Source of the DNA: SLRI01 sp964393275
GTDB taxonomy: Bacteria; Pseudomonadota; Alphaproteobacteria; Geminicoccales; Geminicoccaceae
Direction: 5' to 3'
Assembly: GCA_964393275.1 (NCBI GenBank)
Contig: CAYMTA010000013.1
Coordinates: 1-64,000 of the forward strand
DNA: 64,000 nucleotides
Below the pieces are notes generated by a model. The model was given only the letters and a program-made list of their open reading frames with translations, ran no database searches and had not been told where the DNA came from. A program made the position numbers and the translations under genes. Positions 36,354 through 45,214 of this stretch are shown here, in pieces. Positions within the stretch are counted from its first letter, which is position 1. Each line of letters opens with the position of its first letter.

Positions 36354-37861
36354 GCGACGCTCTCCAGCCCGGCCAGCGCCAAGCGAAGCTCGGTCGCGTC
36401 GTCGAAGGGCAGGGTCTCGTCGCCGACGATCTGGCCCTGCTCGTGGCCCTTGCCGGCGACGATCAGCACGTCGCCGGGCTCGAGGGCGGCGAAGGCGGTC
36501 TGGATCGCCGCCGCCCGGTCGCCGATCTCGACGACGTTGCCGGTCCGGCCGGCAAGCGGCTCCAGGATCTGCCGGCGGATCGAGGCCGGGTCCTCGTTCC
36601 TCGGGTTGTCGTCGGTGACCCACACCCGATCTGCCCGCTCGACCGCCACCTCGCCCATCAGGGGCCGCTTGCCCTTGTCGCGATTGCCGCCGCAGCCGAA
36701 GACGACGTGCAGCCGGCCCTTGGTGTGCGGCCGCAGCGCCTCCAGCGCCTTGGCCAGCGCGTCGGGCGTGTGGGCGTAGTCGACGAAGGCCGGCGCCCCG
36801 CACGGATGACGGACGACGAGCTGCATCCGCCCCGGAGCGCCCCGAAGCTCGACCAGGGCCTCGATCGCCTGCTCGAGCGGCGCGCCCCCGGCAACGGCGA
36901 GACCCAGGGCCGCCAGCAGGTTGTGCGCCTGGAAGGCGCCGACCAGCCGGGTGCGCAGGCGATGCGTCCGGCCATGAACGGCGATCTCGAGCACCTGCCC
37001 CGTCAGATGCGGCTCGCGGCCGATGAGCTTCAGGTCCGCTCCGGCCTCGCCGAAGGCGACGACCGGACAGCCGCGCTTGCCGCAGATCTTGACCAGGGTC
37101 GAGAACTCGGGGCTGTCGGCGTTGAGCACCGCCGTGCCGCCCTGCACCAGGCATTCGGTGAAGAGGCGCCGCTTCGCCATGAAATAGTCGTGATAGCTGC
37201 CGTGATAGTCGAAATGATCGCGGCTCATGTTGGAGAAGGCGGCGGCGTGCACGTCGAGCCCGGCGAGGCGCTGCTGGTCGAGGCCGTGGCTCGAGGCCTC
37301 GACGACCAGATGGTCGACCCCGCCCCGGGCGAGCTCGGATGCGACCCTGTGCAGGGTCACCGCGTCCGGCGTGGTCAGCGAGACGCTCGGCCAGCGGCCC
37401 CGGCCCTCGAGGCCGAGCGTGCCGAGGCTGGCGGCGCGCATGCCGAGCCGGTCCCAGATCTGCCGGGTGAAGCTGGCGATCGAGGTCTTGCCGTTGGTCC
37501 CGGTGACACCGGCGACGAAGGCCGGCTGGCCCAGATAGAAGGCGGCGGCGAGGGTGGCGAGCCGGCGCCGCGGATCGGGGTCAATGATCACCGGCACGAG
37601 CCGGGCATAGGCCTCGGCGGCGGTCGTGCCGAGCACCGCCACGGCACCGCGCTCGACGGCTTCCGGGATGAAGATGTGCCCGTCGGCGACGGTGCCCGAG
37701 AGGGCGGCGAAGAGGTTGCCCGGCTCCACCTTGCGGCTGTCGAAGGCGATGCCGGTGATGGTCACGGGCGCGAGGTTCAACACCCGGCCGGCGGTCGCCG
37801 GCTGGTGCCCCCGCGCCGCCTCGTGGCGGGCTTCCTCAGCGAGTAAGGCTGGCAGCCGCAA
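36350..37861 (-). CDS. murE: UDP-MurNAc-L-Ala-D-Glu--meso-DAP ligase MurE
   Basis: 503 residues from a TTG at 37861 inside the end of ftsI. GGAGG is six bases upstream, and MRLPALL fits the usual MurE beginning. ATP loop GVTGTNGKTSIASFTRQIWD, SSHGLDQQRLAGLDVHAAAF, FSNMSRDHFDYHGSYHDYFM, and the DNPRNEDP motif near residue 415, which selects meso-diaminopimelate. The last feature agrees with lysA in this window. The 26-base overlap with ftsI is longer than the 4-base overlaps elsewhere in the cluster. Confidence 0.96.
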   Translation of the reverse strand: MRLPALLAEEARHEAARGHQPATAGRVLNLAPVTITGIAFDSRKVEPGNLFAALSGTVADGHIFIPEAVERGAVAVLGTTAAEAYARLVPVIIDPDPRRRLATLAAAFYLGQPAFVAGVTGTNGKTSIASFTRQIWDRLGMRAASLGTLGLEGRGRWPSVSLTTPDAVTLHRVASELARGGVDHLVVEASSHGLDQQRLAGLDVHAAAFSNMSRDHFDYHGSYHDYFMAKRRLFTECLVQGGTAVLNADSPEFSTLVKICGKRGCPVVAFGEAGADLKLIGREPHLTGQVLEIAVHGRTHRLRTRLVGAFQAHNLLAALGLAVAGGAPLEQAIEALVELRGAPGRMQLVVRHPCGAPAFVDYAHTPDALAKALEALRPHTKGRLHVVFGCGGNRDKGKRPLMGEVAVERADRVWVTDDNPRNEDPASIRRQILEPLAGRTGNVVEIGDRAAAIQTAFAALEPGDVLIVAGKGHEQGQIVGDETLPFDDATELRLALAGLESVA

Positions 37862-39557
37862 AGCCGTCCTCCATCCGCCGGGTCCGTCCGTTCATGACCG
37901 GCACGACCTGCAGCCGGTCGTGCAGGGTCAGCTCGCTCTCCGGCGAGGCGCGGGGCACGCCGAGCAGCGGGCCGGCCTCGGCGATGATCCGGGCGACCAC
38001 CGGCGCGGCGGTCCAGCCGCCGGTGCGGTAGCCGTAGGTCTTGGCATCGCCCTTCGGCTCGTCGAGCACGGTCAGGACCGCATAGCGCGGCGCGTCGATC
38101 GGGAACACCGCGACCAGGGAAGAGAGCACCGCCTGCCCGTCATAGCCGCGCCGGCCGGCGGTCGGCTTGTCGGCGGTGCCGGTCTTGCCGCCGATCAGGT
38201 AGCCCGGCACGGCCGCCTGGGTGGCGGTGCCGCGATCGACGGTCAGCCACATCAGCCAGCGCAGGTCGCTGGCCGTGGCAGCCGAGACGATCCTCGGGCC
38301 ATCCGGCACCGCATCGGCCGGCCGCTCGAGCAGCGTCGCCGGCACCCGCCGGCCGTCGCCCGCCAGCGTCGTCACCGCCTCGATGAACTGCATGGGCGAG
38401 ACGGCGACGCCGTGGCCGTAGGAGACGGTCGCCGTGACGATGTCGGGCCAGCGGTCGGGCACGAGGGGGGCCGTCGTCTCCGGGATCTCGAGCACCGGCC
38501 GGTCGAGCAGGCCGAGCGCCTTCAGGAAGGCGCGCTGGGCGTCCGACCCGCCGGCGGCGAAGGTCATCCGGGTCGTGCCGATGTTCGAGGAGAAGGCGAG
38601 GATCTCGGGCACCGTGAGCCAGCGCGAATGGCCGTGGAAATCGCGCACCCGATGCCGGCCGATCTGCAGGGGCTCGGAGGCGTCGAAGCGGTCGTGCAGC
38701 GAGACGGCGCCGCTCTGCAGCGCCATGCCGACGCTCACCACCTTGAACAGGGAGCCCAGCTCATAGACGCTGCTGGTGCAGCGGTTGCGGCGCTGATCGG
38801 GCGAGGCCTGCTCCGGCCGGTTGGGATCGAAATCCGGCAAGCTGACCAGCGACACCACCTCGCGGGTCGCCATGTCGAGCACGATGGTGCAGGCGCCATC
38901 GGCCCGAAACCGCCTGACCCCGGCCGAGGTCGCGGCATGGGCGACGCGCTGGATGCGCAGGTCGATGGCGAGCCTGACCGGCGCCTTGCCGAGCTCGCTG
39001 CCGCCGACCAGCTCGTCCTGCAGGCCGTACTCGATTCCGGCGAGGCCCTGGTTGTCGATGTCGACGAAGCCGAGCACGTGGCTGGCCTCCTCGCCGCGCG
39101 GGTAGATGCGGCGCTCGCCGAGCCGGAACTCGACGCCCGGCAGGCCGAGATCGAGCACCGCCGCCTGCTCGGTCGGCGAGATCTGGCGCTTGACCCAGAC
39201 GAAGCGCCCACCCCGGGCGAAACGGGCCCCGAGTTCGGCGGCATCGACCCCGTCCAGCACCCGTGCGAGGGCCGCGGCCGCGGCATCGGGATCGTTCATC
39301 CGCATGGGATCGCCGATCACCGAGAGCGTGGCGATGTTGGTCGCGAGCAGGGCACCGTTGCGGTCCGTGATGTCGGCGCGGCGCGGGTCCGGCGCGTCGT
39401 CGCCGCCCGGCGGGGCCAAGGCCGCCTCGGCCGGGTGCCCGCCGACCATGTCGACGAGGCGGATGCCGATGCTGACGAAGGCGAGCACGAAGCACAGGGC
39501 GAGCAGCCTGAGACGTGCCGTGGTGAGCGCGCTGGCGCCGGAAGCGGGCCGGCTCAC
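37836..39557 (-). CDS. ftsI: Septal transpeptidase FtsI (PBP3)
   Basis: 573 residues from a GTG at 39557, overlapping the ftsL stop as GTGA. Short cytoplasmic tail, one membrane helix (LRLLALCFVLAFVSIGIRLV), PBP dimerisation domain (ADITDRNGALLATNIATLSV), and transpeptidase domain with nucleophile S269 in YELGSLFKVVSVG, the SSN triad (FSSNIGT) and GGKTGTADK. The first motif reads ELGSLFK where most PBPs have EPGSTFK. Crosslinks septal peptidoglycan with FtsW. Confidence 0.97.
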   Translation of the reverse strand: MSRPASGASALTTARLRLLALCFVLAFVSIGIRLVDMVGGHPAEAALAPPGGDDAPDPRRADITDRNGALLATNIATLSVIGDPMRMNDPDAAAAALARVLDGVDAAELGARFARGGRFVWVKRQISPTEQAAVLDLGLPGVEFRLGERRIYPRGEEASHVLGFVDIDNQGLAGIEYGLQDELVGGSELGKAPVRLAIDLRIQRVAHAATSAGVRRFRADGACTIVLDMATREVVSLVSLPDFDPNRPEQASPDQRRNRCTSSVYELGSLFKVVSVGMALQSGAVSLHDRFDASEPLQIGRHRVRDFHGHSRWLTVPEILAFSSNIGTTRMTFAAGGSDAQRAFLKALGLLDRPVLEIPETTAPLVPDRWPDIVTATVSYGHGVAVSPMQFIEAVTTLAGDGRRVPATLLERPADAVPDGPRIVSAATASDLRWLMWLTVDRGTATQAAVPGYLIGGKTGTADKPTAGRRGYDGQAVLSSLVAVFPIDAPRYAVLTVLDEPKGDAKTYGYRTGGWTAAPVVARIIAEAGPLLGVPRASPESELTLHDRLQVVPVMNGRTRRMEDGFAAASLTR

Positions 39558-39964
39558 CACTCGGCTCCGAGCGTATCGGTGTCGGACTGGAGCACGCCGA
39601 GGTCGAAGGTGGCGACCGGCTTCACCCGGAACTCGATGGCCTCGCCGTCCGGCAGGAGAGCGCCCCTGGCCTCGCGCGCCAGCTCGAGATTGCGGTAGTT
39701 GCCGATCTGCTCGGCCTGCACCACCCGGCCGAGCCGCAAGGGCTGCATGCCCAGGGCCTTCGCCTGGGCGGTCAGCCGGTCGGCCCGGGCCAGATAGGCC
39801 CAGTCCGCCTCGAGCGTGCGCAGCCGCCAGCGCTCCGCCTCGATCTCGCGCTCGATGCGCCGGATCTCGCCCTCGGCCGACACGACCGCGTACTTGACGC
39901 GGAAGAGCCCGGTGGCAGCCACCAGGATCAGGACCAGAAGCACGGGCACGTAGCGCGGGATCAT
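39554..39964 (-). CDS. ftsL: Cell division protein FtsL
   Basis: 136 residues, ATG 39964. One N-terminal membrane helix (VPVLLVLILVAATGLFRVKY) followed by a short coiled coil (GEIRRIEREIEAERWRLRTL) and EADWAYLARADRLTAQAKAL, the alphaproteobacterial FtsL pattern. It forms the FtsQ-L-B complex that activates FtsW-FtsI. Placement between rsmH and ftsI, with ATGA overlap to rsmH, supports the call despite low sequence conservation. Confidence 0.92.
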   Translation of the reverse strand: MIPRYVPVLLVLILVAATGLFRVKYAVVSAEGEIRRIEREIEAERWRLRTLEADWAYLARADRLTAQAKALGMQPLRLGRVVQAEQIGNYRNLELAREARGALLPDGEAIEFRVKPVATFDLGVLQSDTDTLGAEW

Positions 39965-40974
39965 GCGGCGAGCCTCCAGGCCAGGCCCGCGGCCTGCACC
40001 CCCGCACCGGTCCGCCGCATCGGGCGGGCTCCCCCGGGTGCCGGCGCCTCGCCCTCCTCGGCCAGCTTGACCGCCGCCCGCAGGCGCGCCGAGCGGGCCC
40101 TGGGGTTGGTCGCGACCTCGGCCTCGCCGGGCCGCACCACCTTCCGCTCGAGCCAGCGCAGCCGGGCCCTGGTCGCTTCCGTGGCCGGCGGCAGATGGCG
40201 CGACGGCCGGGCGACGCGACCCGCCGCCTGGTCGATGAAGCGCTTGATCCGCCGGTCCTCGAGGCTGTGGAAGGCGACCAGCACGAGCCGCCCGCCCGGG
40301 GCCAGGCAATCGGGTGCCGCCTCGAGCAGCCGGTCGAGCTCGGCCAGCTCGTCGTTGACGGCAAGGCGAAGCGCCTGGAAGACCTGCGTCGCCGGCGAGC
40401 GGCCGGGCTTGGTCTTGCGCTTCGTCGCGGCGACGAGCGAGGCGAGCTCGCCGGTCGTCGTGACCGGCTGCTCCGCCCGGCGGCGGACCACGGCCCGGGC
40501 GACCCGGCCGGCCTCGGGCTCGTCGCCGAGCTCGCGCAGGAGCAGCGCGAGCTCGGCCTCGTCCAGCCGGGCGAGCAGCTCGGCCGCGGTCTCGCCGCTC
40601 TTGCCCATGCGCATGTCGAGCGGTCCGTCGGCCTGGAAGGAGAAGCCGCGGGCCGCCTCGTCGAGCTGGAAGGAGGAGACGCCGAGATCGGCGACGATGC
40701 CGTCGACAAGCCCGACCCCTGCCTCGTCCAGCAGGCGGGGCAGCTCGCCGAACGTTCCCTCGAGCATGGTGAGGCGGGGCTCGGTCATGGCCAGCGCCCG
40801 GCCCCGGGCGACCGCCGCCGGATCGCGATCGATGCCGATCACCCGGCAAGGGGCGGCGGCGAGGATGGCCCGGCTGTAGCCGCCGCCACCGAACGTGGCG
40901 TCGACCAGCGTCTCGCCGGCCCCGGGCGAGAGGGTGTCGAGCACGGCGTCGAGCAGGACGGGCTCATGAGCCAA
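39961..40974 (-). CDS. rsmH: 16S rRNA m4C1402 methyltransferase RsmH (MraW)
   Basis: 337 residues if started at TTG 40974, which gives the expected MAHEPVLLDAVLDTLSPGAG beginning; a GTG at 41049 would add 25 residues without family resemblance. SAM-binding LVDATFGGGGYSRAILAAAP, GLVDGIVADLGVSSFQLDEA, GPLDMRMGKSGETAAEL and LVLVAFHSLEDRRIKRFID are diagnostic. It methylates C1402 of 16S rRNA. It is the first gene of the dcw cluster here, since no mraZ precedes it. Confidence 0.96.
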   Translation of the reverse strand: MAHEPVLLDAVLDTLSPGAGETLVDATFGGGGYSRAILAAAPCRVIGIDRDPAAVARGRALAMTEPRLTMLEGTFGELPRLLDEAGVGLVDGIVADLGVSSFQLDEAARGFSFQADGPLDMRMGKSGETAAELLARLDEAELALLLRELGDEPEAGRVARAVVRRRAEQPVTTTGELASLVAATKRKTKPGRSPATQVFQALRLAVNDELAELDRLLEAAPDCLAPGGRLVLVAFHSLEDRRIKRFIDQAAGRVARPSRHLPPATEATRARLRWLERKVVRPGEAEVATNPRARSARLRAAVKLAEEGEAPAPGGARPMRRTGAGVQAAGLAWRLAA

Positions 40975-41427
40975 GGTGCTGCCCCCGAATTCGATCCACA
41001 GGCCGGTGACGGAGGACCGGCCGACCCGCCAGCGACCGCGCCCCTCCACAGAGGGACCCGATCACCGCCCGAAACGAGCCCGGCGCTGAAAACAAAACTT
41101 CGCTGCTGGTCCGAATTCGCCGCACTGCTCTCGCCGTCCGTCTGCTGTCGCCCGGGGGTGCCGCATGGCAATCCCGACCCAACGCGCATTTCTACCAATG
41201 CGCGACCTCACCGTGCAAGCCTCTCGTCTCGGGGCGAACAGACAAACGCGCCACGTCGTCGGACGAGAACTTAACTCGAACAGCCATCGATTTGCACAGG
41301 CAGCACTTTTTTGGTCTGTCGGAGTCAGCAAAGACTATCCGCGGCAAGGCCTCCCGGTCAACCGTTCGTTGCTGAAAGAGCACACTCAAAACGCCTTCTA
41401 ACGATCTGAAACCCTTCGTTAAAGGCC

Positions 41428-41451
41428 TGTCAAGAATATTTCTGTGGATAA
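41428..41451 (-). promoter_or_regulatory. Candidate dcw promoter -35 box with adjacent consensus DnaA box
   Basis: Read on the minus strand, TTATCCACA (41443-41451), a perfect consensus DnaA box, lies nine bases upstream of TTGACA (41428-41433). The matching -10 is weak (TCAGAT at 18-base spacing). Position suits a promoter driving rsmH and the following genes. Confidence 0.45.
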
Positions 41452-41474
41452 GTTGCCTGCAATCCCCTCCTGCT

Positions 41475-41483
41475 TGTGGACAA
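41475..41483 (-). promoter_or_regulatory. Second, near-consensus DnaA box
   Basis: TTGTCCACA on the minus strand differs by one base from TTATCCACA. It lies 32 bases (about three helical turns) from the perfect box at 41443-41451. Confidence 0.35.
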
Positions 41484-41537
41484 GTCCTGCATAAATCTCG
41501 CCGGAGCGGCCTGGGTGTACGCCGCTGGGTAGAATGT

Positions 41538-41959
41538 GGGTGCGGGCGGCCTGTAAGCCGGGTTCTGTCCTCGATCGGGGCCGAGGGGTGACCATTCATC
41601 TGGGACGTGTGTCGCCACACGCCTCGCGCAACCTACCCGAGCGGTCTACCCGGAAACAGGGTCGCATCCGAGGATGCCGCCGCTCCTATTCGGTCTTGCT
41701 CCCGGTGGGGTTTGCCGTGCCGTCGCCGTTGCCGGCGCCGCGGTGCGCTCTTGCCGCACCCTTTCACCGTCACCCGCAGAGCGGCCGGCCCGAAGGCCGC
41801 CTCTCCCGGCGGGCGGTCTGCTCTCTGTTGCACTTTCCCTGGGGTCGCCCCCGCCGGGTGTTGCCCGGCACCGTGTTTCCGTGGAGCCCGGACTTTCCTC
41901 CCGCGGCCTTCCGGGTCGCCCCGTCCGGTCGCGAGCGGTCACCCGTCCGCCACGCACCC
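41538..41959 (-). ncRNA. rnpB: RNase P RNA, bacterial class A
   Basis: Read on the minus strand the sequence has the hallmark GGAGGAAAGTCCGGGCTCC near its 5' part, CAACAGAGAGCAGACCGCC, GGTGACGGTGAAAGGGTGCG, ACCGCTCGGGTAGGTTGCGC, and the 3' block GGACAGAACCCGGCTTACAG. GGGTGCG at the 5' end pairs with CGCACCC at the 3' end to close helix P1, which sets the ends; length is about 422 nt. It is the catalytic RNA that matures tRNA 5' ends. The 5' end lies only five bases downstream of the amidase stop on the same strand. Confidence 0.96.
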
Positions 41960-41964
41960 GCGCC

Positions 41965-42696
41965 TCATGTAGCCCCCGGCGCGGCCCCGTACAAGCAGGG
42001 CACGACGGACGAACCCCGCACGGCGGCGATCAGGCCCATCGTCTCGGGGTCGAGCCGGCCATCGATCGACCCCGGCCGCCAGTGCCGCTGGAAGGCGGCG
42101 GTCACCTTGGCCGGGCCGGTATCCGGCAGGTCCGGCCGATAGCCGATCGCGCGCAGCCCTTCGAGCGCCGCTCCGATGTCCGGCGGCGCATTCGTCCATG
42201 CCGCAGGCCAGACCCCAAGCCCGTGGCCGGCGATCAGGCGCCATGGAAAGAGCTCGCCCGGATCGATCTTCCGGGCCGGGGCCACGTCGCTGTGCCCGAC
42301 CACCGCCCTGGGCGGCAGGCCGTGCCGGGCGCGGATCGCCAGGCAAAGCGCCACCAGCGCCTCGATCTGCGCCGGCGGAAACGGCCGATAGCCCCAGTCG
42401 TGGCCGGGATTGACCAGCTCGATGCCGATCGAGTGGCCGTTGACGTCCGAGATCGCCCCCCAGCCGGCCACCCCGGCATGCCAGGCCCGACGGTCCTCGG
42501 GCACCAGCGCCAGAGCCGCGCCGTCCCGGTCGATCACGTAATGCGCGCTGACCTTGGCCCCGGGATCGGTCAGCCGGGCAAGGGCCGCCGCCGCCGACCG
42601 CATCCCCGTATAGTGCAGGACGACCAGCGCCACCGCCGCGCCCGCCGGCCGGGCGTCATGGTTGGGCGACGGCAGCGGGCGGATCGCCGGCGTCAG
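41965..42696 (-). CDS. N-acetylmuramoyl-L-alanine amidase, AmpD-like
   Basis: Amidase_2 domain with zinc ligands in VVLHYTGMRSAAAALARL and VVGHSDVAPARKIDPGELFP, plus VSAHYVIDRDGAALALVPED and NGHSIGIELVNPGHDWGYRP. A C-terminal peptidoglycan-binding-like helical segment follows (ALEGLRAIGYRPDLP). It cuts the amide bond between MurNAc and L-Ala, here probably in cytoplasmic recycling since no signal peptide is seen. The first ordinary start is GTG 42633, but the codons before it encode PLPSPNHDARPAG, a conserved AmpD-family beginning. The only start including it is CTG 42696, which overlaps the upstream stop as CTGA. That longer form (243 residues) is given here. Confidence 0.85.
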   Translation of the reverse strand: MTPAIRPLPSPNHDARPAGAAVALVVLHYTGMRSAAAALARLTDPGAKVSAHYVIDRDGAALALVPEDRRAWHAGVAGWGAISDVNGHSIGIELVNPGHDWGYRPFPPAQIEALVALCLAIRARHGLPPRAVVGHSDVAPARKIDPGELFPWRLIAGHGLGVWPAAWTNAPPDIGAALEGLRAIGYRPDLPDTGPAKVTAAFQRHWRPGSIDGRLDPETMGLIAAVRGSSVVPCLYGAAPGAT

Positions 42697-45173
42697 AAGC
42701 GCTCCAAGAGCCGGTCGTAATAGTCCAGCTCCTGCTGCGGCCGACCCTGGTCGCGCGAGCGGCGGTAGAGCTCCTCGAGCACGTCGCGGGCCCGGCCGAG
42801 GTCGTTCTCGGCCGGCACCTTTGTGCCCTCGCTGTCCCAGCCGCCCTCGTTTTGGGTCGCCCGGCCCAGAGGATCGCGGCCCTCGCGCGGCGGGCCCATC
42901 TGCCCCTGGCCGAGGCCCTGGCTGCCGCCCGGCTGGTTCGCCATCTGCTCGCGCAATTCGTCGAGCATCGCCTGGCCGCCCTGCTGCATGAGGTCGACCG
43001 CCTCGCCCTGCGGGCCGACCGCTTGGCCGGGCTGGTCCTGCTGCAGCGCGTCGCGGGCACCCCGCATCTGCAGCTCGGCCTGGCCGAGGGCCCGGGGAAT
43101 GTCCATGCCGGCCTCGCCGAGGCGGCGCATCAGCTCGCCCAGCGCCCGGCGCAGCGCATCCTGCTCGGCCGCGGCCTGCCCGCTGCCCTGCTGGCCCTTC
43201 TGCCCCTGCTGGCCGGGCTCACCCTGCTGGCCTTGATCCTGCTGACCGGGCTGTCCGGGCTGGCCCTGCTGCATCCGGTAGCTGCGATCCAGGAGGCTCT
43301 GCTGCAGCTCGATCATCCGCTGCAGATCGGAAACCGCCTGCTCGCCCGGGTGCGGCTGCATCTGCGGCACGCCGGCCTGCAGGTTCTCGAGCATCCGCTG
43401 CAGCTGCTCGAGCATCGCCTGGGCCTGCTCGCGCGCCCCGCTCTGCATCATCTCCTGCGCCCGGTCGATCATCTCCTGCAGCGACTGGCGGTCCACCATC
43501 CGGGACGGGTCGAGCGGCTGCATCTGCGTCTCGGGCGGCATGTTCTGCATCTGCTCGAGCGCCTGGCGGGTCAGCTCCTCGAGATAGCGGTCCATGGCTT
43601 CCCGCAGCTCGTCCATCAGCGCCTCGAGCTCGGCCTCGCTCGCCCCCTCCTCGAGGGCCTGCCGCAGCGCATCCTGGATCTCGCGCAGCGACCGCTCGGC
43701 CATCGAGAGGCCGCCATCCTCGATCAGGAGCGCCAGCTCCCAGAGCAGATCGACCACCGAGCGCCGCTCCTCCGCCTCGCGCGCGCCCCGCAGCCGGGCC
43801 GTCGCCACCGCGAGGCCGAGCTGGACGGTCGTCCCGGCCGCGGCGGCGAGGTCGCTCTCGGCGAGATCGTCCAGCTCCCCGGCCACCGCCCGCCGCTCGC
43901 CCGGCTCCCGCACCAGCCGCCGCCGCAGGGCGATCACCGCCCGCGCCAGGGGATGCTCGAACACCCGCTCCGGCAGGACCATCCGCACCGGCTCGCTCCG
44001 CCCCACCTGGCCGAGCCCGTCCTCGGCGACCAGGGTCAGCTCGACCTCGAGCCCGGCCAGCGGGTGGGCGGTCAGGTCGAGATAGGTCGTGCTCTCGACC
44101 TCGGCAGGTGCCCTGGCCGGCTCCGCCAGCACCGCCCGGTCCACCTCGAGCGGCCGCTCGACGAGCGCGAAGTCCAGCGCCACCCGGGCGATGCCGTAAT
44201 CGTCGCTGGCCGCGTAGCCGAGCTCCAGCACGCTGCGATGCGTCGGCCGGGGCGGCTGGGCGAAGGCGATCGACGGCGGGTGATCGACCAGGACCGAGAC
44301 CTGCCAGCCGGCGAGCGGCGCGCCGCCGGCGTCGTGCACCTCGAGCAGCCCGGGGCGGGCCAGGACGAGCCGGACCTCGCCGCTCCGCTCGCCGAGCGCT
44401 TCGGGCAGCAGCGCCTCGCCATTGAACGCGACCAGCGGCCGTGCGCCATCGGCGAGCGGCAGATTGTGGAGCTGCAGCACCGCCTCGCTGCCGATCGGCA
44501 CGTCGAGCTTGGTGAGGCGCCGCGTCTGCTCGATCGTCAAGGGCGGCCGGCCGGTGTAGGGCGGCGGGGTCACCCAGAGGCTGACCTCGACCGGCAGGAC
44601 CGCGGCACCCACCGTGCCCGGCACGAAGGCGCGCACCAGCCTCGGGCCCAGATCGGACCTGGCGTCGACCAGGCCGACCACGAGGAGCAGCAGCACGAGG
44701 GCGCGCACCGCCCAGGGGTCGCGCGTCGGCAGCAGCGAGCGCGGCGGGGCAAGGCGCACCCGGCCGAGGGCCGCCAGCACGCGCTCCCGGTGCCGCCGCC
44801 AGAGCGCCTGGCCCGCCGGGTCCCGCCAGTCGTCGGCGAGCCGGTCCTCCAGCACCCGCAGCGGCTGGTGGCGGGCGGCGCTGTCCCGCTCGAGCCGGGC
44901 GAGCCCGGCGTCGCGCGGCGCGAGGCGAAAGCGGTCCCGCGCCCGGTAAAGGCACCAGCCCAGCGCCAGGGCAAAGGCCAGGAGCCCCGCCAGGTGCAGC
45001 CAGACCGGGGCCAGGCGCCAGAGATCGAGGAGGCTGACGAGAAGGAAGCCGGCGAGCACGAGCAAAGCCGGGAACAGGGCCGGATAGAGCCGCTCGAAGC
45101 TGACCGCGAGCCGCGCCAGGCCGAGCTTGCGCCCGAAGCTCCGGCTCGACAGGGGGTCAACGCGCTCGACCAT
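42693..45173 (-). CDS. TIGR02302/DUF4175 membrane protein
   Basis: 826 residues from ATG 45173 (AAGGA seven bases upstream); a TTG at 45218 is an alternative. Two N-terminal membrane helices (ALFPALLVLAGFLLVSLLDL, WLHLAGLLAFALALGWCLYR) and a third near residue 160 precede a large extracytoplasmic part. The C-terminal third is predicted helical and very rich in Met, Gln and Glu, including a low-complexity Gln-Gly-Pro stretch (about 43190-43270). The family is confined mainly to alphaproteobacteria and its function is unknown to me. It ends PQQELDYYDRLLERF, as the family does. Coupled to lysA upstream and the amidase downstream, which hints at an envelope role. Confidence 0.88.
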   Translation of the reverse strand: MVERVDPLSSRSFGRKLGLARLAVSFERLYPALFPALLVLAGFLLVSLLDLWRLAPVWLHLAGLLAFALALGWCLYRARDRFRLAPRDAGLARLERDSAARHQPLRVLEDRLADDWRDPAGQALWRRHRERVLAALGRVRLAPPRSLLPTRDPWAVRALVLLLLVVGLVDARSDLGPRLVRAFVPGTVGAAVLPVEVSLWVTPPPYTGRPPLTIEQTRRLTKLDVPIGSEAVLQLHNLPLADGARPLVAFNGEALLPEALGERSGEVRLVLARPGLLEVHDAGGAPLAGWQVSVLVDHPPSIAFAQPPRPTHRSVLELGYAASDDYGIARVALDFALVERPLEVDRAVLAEPARAPAEVESTTYLDLTAHPLAGLEVELTLVAEDGLGQVGRSEPVRMVLPERVFEHPLARAVIALRRRLVREPGERRAVAGELDDLAESDLAAAAGTTVQLGLAVATARLRGAREAEERRSVVDLLWELALLIEDGGLSMAERSLREIQDALRQALEEGASEAELEALMDELREAMDRYLEELTRQALEQMQNMPPETQMQPLDPSRMVDRQSLQEMIDRAQEMMQSGAREQAQAMLEQLQRMLENLQAGVPQMQPHPGEQAVSDLQRMIELQQSLLDRSYRMQQGQPGQPGQQDQGQQGEPGQQGQKGQQGSGQAAAEQDALRRALGELMRRLGEAGMDIPRALGQAELQMRGARDALQQDQPGQAVGPQGEAVDLMQQGGQAMLDELREQMANQPGGSQGLGQGQMGPPREGRDPLGRATQNEGGWDSEGTKVPAENDLGRARDVLEELYRRSRDQGRPQQELDYYDRLLERF

Positions 45174-45214
45174 GCGCTCGTCCTTCGCCCGCGGCCCACC
45201 CTGGCGGACCACTT

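Larger units (their letters stand above)
40975..41537. other. Non-coding region upstream of the dcw cluster, partly AT-rich; no mraZ
   Basis: No convincing gene is seen in either strand between rsmH and rnpB. The part from about 41260 to 41460 is much less GC-rich than its surroundings. It holds a minus-strand TTGACA (41428-41433), DnaA-box-like 9-mers, and an 8-bp-stem hairpin (CGCGCATT/AATGCGCG, 41183-41204). I searched by eye for an mraZ-like product and for the TGGG-type repeats bound by MraZ and found neither. Confidence 0.6.

Noticed and set aside
41165..41620. Short open frames in the rsmH-rnpB gap as possible mraZ
   Set aside because: None shows MraZ/AbrB-like sequence and one runs through the RNase P RNA.
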